Shown here piece by piece: positions 59,980 to 64,000 of a stretch of 64,000 nt of DNA (its first letter is position 1; every line of letters starts with the position of its first letter). Source of the DNA: Nectonema munidae (taxonomy: Eukaryota > Nematomorpha > Nectonematoida > Nectonematidae); contig JAUIRK010001006.1 in NCBI GenBank assembly GCA_030549495.1, positions 169,501 to 233,500 on the forward strand. Reading direction: 5' to 3'. A model generated the notes under the pieces. It did no database searches and was not told the origin of the DNA. It worked only from the letters and a program-made list of their open reading frames with translations. A program made the translations under genes and the position numbers.

Positions 59980-61213
59980 AATGGCTTTTAAAGTCTCAAC
60001 ACTTAATTGTGATTTTTTCTGATGTCCATACTTTATTCACCGTAGAAAAAAGACGTTGAGTTGCAGCATTAGTTCCTGGTAAGGACAGTGCATATTCCAC
60101 TATCTTCAGTGCATCATTATTGTATGGAATATGGTTTGCTTTAAAATGATGAAATGCTTCCAACCATTTTTTCTCTATCGTGATTTTTGCTGATTCCCAA
60201 AATTTAATCTTTTCATTATCAATATATTTTTTTTAATAATCATGCCTCATTAAAAAGATCATTTTCGGAAATATTACTATATGGAAAATATTGAGTAATA
60301 TAATCGAATGATTTTTGCATATCATTCAATTTAAGTTCTTGTTTCAATGTAACCCAATGAAAATGTTCAATATCATTGTAATGTCTAACCGCTCATGACA
60401 CTGAAATTTTAAATTATTAACTTCATTTGCCACTTCGATTACAGAAATTTTGTCACCTTCAATAAATTTTATAGCATTTTGAAAAAGAGCTGCTTGATTT
60501 TGTACAAACTCTAGCCAAAATTTAGAAGAATCTTTTTCAAAAAACTCTTCTAAAATTCTAGAACGTTTATCCTGTGATAGAAAATAGGATTTCAAGGGAT
60601 CATATATTTTTAAAATTCTTTCCATAGCTGGCAAAAAAGCTAACCAGCGCGTTTTACTGTATCCAAGTATTTTCTGATATTCGACTCCCGCAGTTTCACA
60701 AAATTCATTCAGCATTTCCACGAGCACAGTGTATATATAGAAATAAGAATATAATTTTTGTACTTCAAGTAAAAAATAAAATAAAAATTATCAATCTAAT
60801 TTATAAATTTCGATGAAACGCGAAAAAAGTAATATATTTTGAAAATTAATTTTTTCACAATTTTTTTACAAACTCGAAATTTCTATTTTTTTGATACTTT
60901 TCGAACAATCATCTTTAAAAAAAATATTAAAACTGCTAAAACAAAAAATTTAAAACCAAAAAATAAATCAAGTAAATAACAATTCTAAATAGTGATAATT
61001 ATTTTTTACCAAACTAAAAATTAACAAAAATAATATGAAATTCATATCCTGGCAAAGTAGTCACATGGCCACCGAAAATCGTATATTGCCGTTTTCTGGC
61101 ATGTCGTGCGTACTTTTCTAAAATCGGGACTATTTTAAAATGCCCAGGGACGCGGGACAATTTGTTAAAAATCAGGACTGTCCCAACAAAAGCAGGACGT
61201 CTGGTCACTTTAA
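59980..61213 (-). mobile_element. hAT transposon remnant, second family
   Basis: Minus strand. Block 60727-60344 reads EMLNEFCETAGVEYQKILGY, SKTRWLAFLPAMERILKIYD and PLKSYFLSQDKRSRILEEFF. A later piece near 60060-60110 reads EYALSLPGTNAATQRLFSTV, then NKVWTSEK, the C-terminal dimerisation block. This is a different hAT transposase group from the ZBED5-like ones elsewhere in the window. The right end near 61213 reads in complement AGTGACCAGACGTCCTGCTT, a terminus known from this type. The N-terminal finger and DDE core are missing. Confidence 0.75.
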
Positions 61214-61795
61214 TCTAGACTTTCTCTAGAGGGATGAGGAGCTGAATTTTATGTAACTGTATTTTATTGGTGTGTATGAATGAATGAGAATGAACATGAA
61301 GAGAAAGTTGGTTGAAGATTATCTTTTCAAATATTTTCGAGGAGGCAGCGGAATTGGCTATGAGACAATATTTCGCGATTGATTGTTGAGAATTTTTTAT
61401 AAAACTGTGTTAAAAAGTATAGAGAAAAGTGAATTGAATTAGAGTGATGTTAAAAGACTGCGTAAGGATAGTTGTCAGATATGAAGGACGTCTTTGAGAA
61501 TAATTACTTTAAAATATTAAATTTGATAACACAAAATTATTTTTGAATTTAAATTAAAATAACTTATTTTGCCAGGTGATATGTAGTTGCCTGTAAACCA
61601 GCATAGCTGGCTAATGTATGGGTGGAGCATCAAAGAACCTACAACGAAAAATAAATTATACAAGTGGCCTGGCAATACCAAGGGAGACAAAAAATATATA
61701 ATAATTCTCAATTGCCACCCCTCCTTCATTCTTCATACTTAAATATATGTATGTCTTTTTATTTGGGTGTATTTTGGTAAAAAGTCGTACTGTTA
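61214..61795. other. Gene-free DNA
   Basis: No supported gene. Confidence 0.45.
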
Positions 61796-61799
61796 TCCT

Positions 61800-62344
61800 A
61801 GATTTCCACTGTAAGTTTTAAGGGACGTGATGTCGGGAATTTTTACAAACTTTTCAAACTCATATCATTTGATGCATATCTTCATAGTCATAATATCTGT
61901 GACTTTATGGCTTTGAAGTTCTTACTATCTAACTTCTCTTTCAAAATTTGTATCATATACAGAGTCCTGTTTTCAAATTTCCCTGATTTCTTTTCTTGGA
62001 TGGAAATCTGCCTAACTATCTTTTGAATTCTAAAACTTTTCTTTGTGGTGACTTTAACGCTAATTTTTTTAAAGTCACAAATGATGTCAGGAACTGCTTA
62101 ATACTTTTTTACAATTAGAATTTCACCCAATTATTAGTAAATCTACTCATTCCTTAAGATCACTGATTAATAATGCCTTTATTAATTTTACTCTTCCTCT
62201 TTCAACCATTAATGTAATAACAGATACATCCGATCACTATACTAGTGTAATTTTATTTAACGATTTTTTTGAAAATATTACCCATTCTAAAATTATTTCA
62301 TATTGTAGAATTTTTCGAGCCACAACCTTAGTTGTTTTCTTAAG
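61800..62344 (+). mobile_element. Jockey-like LINE, endonuclease remnant
   Basis: Contains FCGDFNANFFKVTND (about 62040-62085) and a degraded end (ITDTSDHYTSVILFNDFF, 62218-62270), the same plan as 44640-44880. Frames are broken. It is followed at 62345 by an unrelated repeat end and then by RT sequence from about 62590. Confidence 0.7.
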
Positions 62345-62590
62345 CTCATAGGTGTACTCAGAAATTTTTTCTAGGGGCGGGGGAGGGGGGGGGGGGGTGG
62401 GGCAAAGTTGGAGTCTAATAAATTTTAAAAAGTGTTAACTTTCAAAAACTTATTAGTTAAGTTTATTCCAATCCGTAACGGTTGCAATTATTACTTCCCT
62501 CCTTATCTTTTGAATTTATTTGGCAACAAAAACTAACAACACCAAAAAAATGAGATCTTCATTACTTGAAAAGAAAAAAGAGAAAAAGCT
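62345..62590. mobile_element. Possible small DNA element inside the LINE
   Basis: Starts near CATAGGTGTACTCAGAAATT, followed by a G-rich run (62373-62403), a style seen at hAT MITE ends in this window (8486, 51918). It separates the endonuclease and RT parts of a jockey-like copy. The right border is unclear. Confidence 0.35.
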
Positions 62591-63540
62591 CCAATCTTGT
62601 TTTCTCTTTTCATTAATGACCTTCCAAAATGTAATGAAGTAACTCAATTTCTTTTATTCGCTGATAATATTATTGCTATTACACCCATTTCAAATATGAA
62701 TTCATCTTTGTGTTATATTGATCAAATTATGGACCCGATCAAAAATTGGTGTAAGATAAACTTTTTGCAAGTTAATGAAAAAAAACAAAAGCAAGGTTTT
62801 TTTCAAATAAAAGAAGCAAAAACATTAGTTGTAATAAATTTGATATTGTTCGTGAATTTAATCTATTAGAGTTGAGAATAAATCAAAACTTAAATTGGAA
62901 TAGTCATATAAACTTCTTGGAAACTAAGTTAAGTTGCATAAATGGCATTCTAAAAAAATATAAAAATGAGTTACCTATCCAAACAAAACTTACCATTTAT
63001 AAAAGTCTTTTCATTTCACACTGTTATTATAGTATCATAAACTGGGGTTACAGTGATATTACAAAACTCGTTAAGATTCAAAAGAAATCTATAAGGTTAA
63101 TTTTTAATCAGTTCTATTTTGCTTATACATTATACTTTTTCTATACTAACAATTTACTGAAGATAAATGACATATACTATGCATAGTTATCGATTTTTAC
63201 ATATAAACTTTTTTTTAAAAACTTATTGCCCAGTATTTTCAACTCTTGGATTCTGTTTAATAGTGAAGTTCAAAAATACTATCTTAGAAATATGAATAGT
63301 TTAGTTTTAACAAGAACAAAACTTTTCTTCACCAAAAAATCTTTAAGAATAAGGAAAAATCAAACATTGGAATGATTGATTTTTTAGAATTTTGTATTGA
63401 AAAATCATTGAGAGTTTTCAATATGCCAATAAAGAAAAAATTTATTAATGAATATGATAAATTATGCACCATTAAAAATTGCTAGACATGTAGCAAATGT
63501 GTAAAACTGATTCTTGTGTATGTTTCATTTCCTTTTTATA
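62591..63540 (+). mobile_element. Jockey-like LINE, RT C-terminal half
   Basis: SLFINDLPKCNEVTQFLLFA (62603-62662) leads into the catalytic box, which reads FADN instead of FADD. It is followed by WCKINFLQVNEKK (62750-62788), then in another frame LNWNSHINFLETKLSCINGI (62890-62950), KLTIYKSLFISHCYYSIINW (62986-63045) and KLVKIQKKSIRLIFNQ. A degraded C-terminal part runs to about 63500. At least one frameshift (near 62870) and several stops are present. The Asp-to-Asn change alone would abolish RT activity. Confidence 0.8.
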
Positions 63541-63818
63541 TTTTTTAAACTGATTATAATATAAAATATATTTTTTTTATGAAAAAACTAAAGCTTTGTT
63601 ATTCTTTATGTAGTTACTTTGTTCAATGTGTTATTGTTATATAACATAGTATGTATTTACATATACATTTATACATAATGTCAAAAAATACATTCATAGA
63701 ATATAATTCTTCAACTTCATTTCCTTGGATGCGATTATTCATCGGCTCGCGCTTTTTGATCCTCCATGAAATGTTTGCATATATATTTTTCATTTAAATT
63801 AATTTTGAATAAAGTTCT

Positions 63819-63838
63819 TTCTCTCTCTCTCTCTCTCT
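63819..63838. repeat. (TC)n microsatellite
   Basis: About ten TC units following AATAAAGTTCTT. The remaining DNA to 64000 is AT-rich and shows nothing else. Confidence 0.85.
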
Positions 63839-64000
63839 GAAAAGAAAAATTTAACTAACAACAAATGAGAAAATTTTTTCTAAAATTTATATAATTTTGC
63901 AAAAAGTTTTTGACTTGAAAAACAAAAAAGTAAAAAATTGATGAATTCTTTAAAATGTAAGTCTTCTTTTATTTGAAAAAAAAATTATGAATTTTTCTAT

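Overview
The window is AT-rich eukaryotic DNA, almost certainly from an invertebrate animal. The signs are spliced exons with GT-AG borders, CR1-, RTE- and jockey-like LINEs, hAT, Merlin and piggyBac DNA transposons, tRNA-like short repeats, and an animal-type HAT1 gene. The sequence alone does not fix the phylum. I saw no operon-like clusters, rRNA genes, CRISPR arrays, or recognisable LTR, Polinton or other virus-like elements.

Two host loci stand out from a repeat-filled background. (1) Five exons between 11.5 and 22.6 kb on the + strand share one splice phase. Four are 369-378 nt long and encode homologous modules of about 123-126 residues; the fifth is a 114-nt linker. The modules carry many N-glycosylation sequons and look like a tandem array in a secreted or surface protein that I cannot name. 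Both ends of the gene probably lie among divergent or unseen exons. (2) An intact, intronless 426-residue gene at 57.3-58.6 kb encodes the type B histone acetyltransferase HAT1.

The rest is layered transposon debris. 0-11 kb: a broken RTE-like LINE, a CR1 3' end, a jockey-like 3' end and two hAT remnants. 11-31 kb: the modular gene, with LINE fragments, tRNA-like repeats and a 64-bp tandem repeat in its introns, followed by a small MITE and mostly empty AT-rich DNA. 31-36 kb: a CR1 copy split cleanly by a Merlin transposon whose terminal inverted repeats are still paired, then a piggyBac tail. 37-39 kb: remnant of a multicopy invertebrate family of unknown function. 40-43 kb: an antisense CR1 split by a foldback-like element whose inverted arms are built from short tandem repeats. 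43-46 kb: a jockey-like LINE. 48-57 kb: several hAT elements, including one that has undergone a roughly 2.07-kb internal tandem duplication and then received a second hAT, itself carrying a MITE. 59-64 kb: LINE pieces around another hAT.

The most promising leads are the 1-1 phase exon array, the foldback-like element with tandem-repeat arms, and the duplicated hAT locus.
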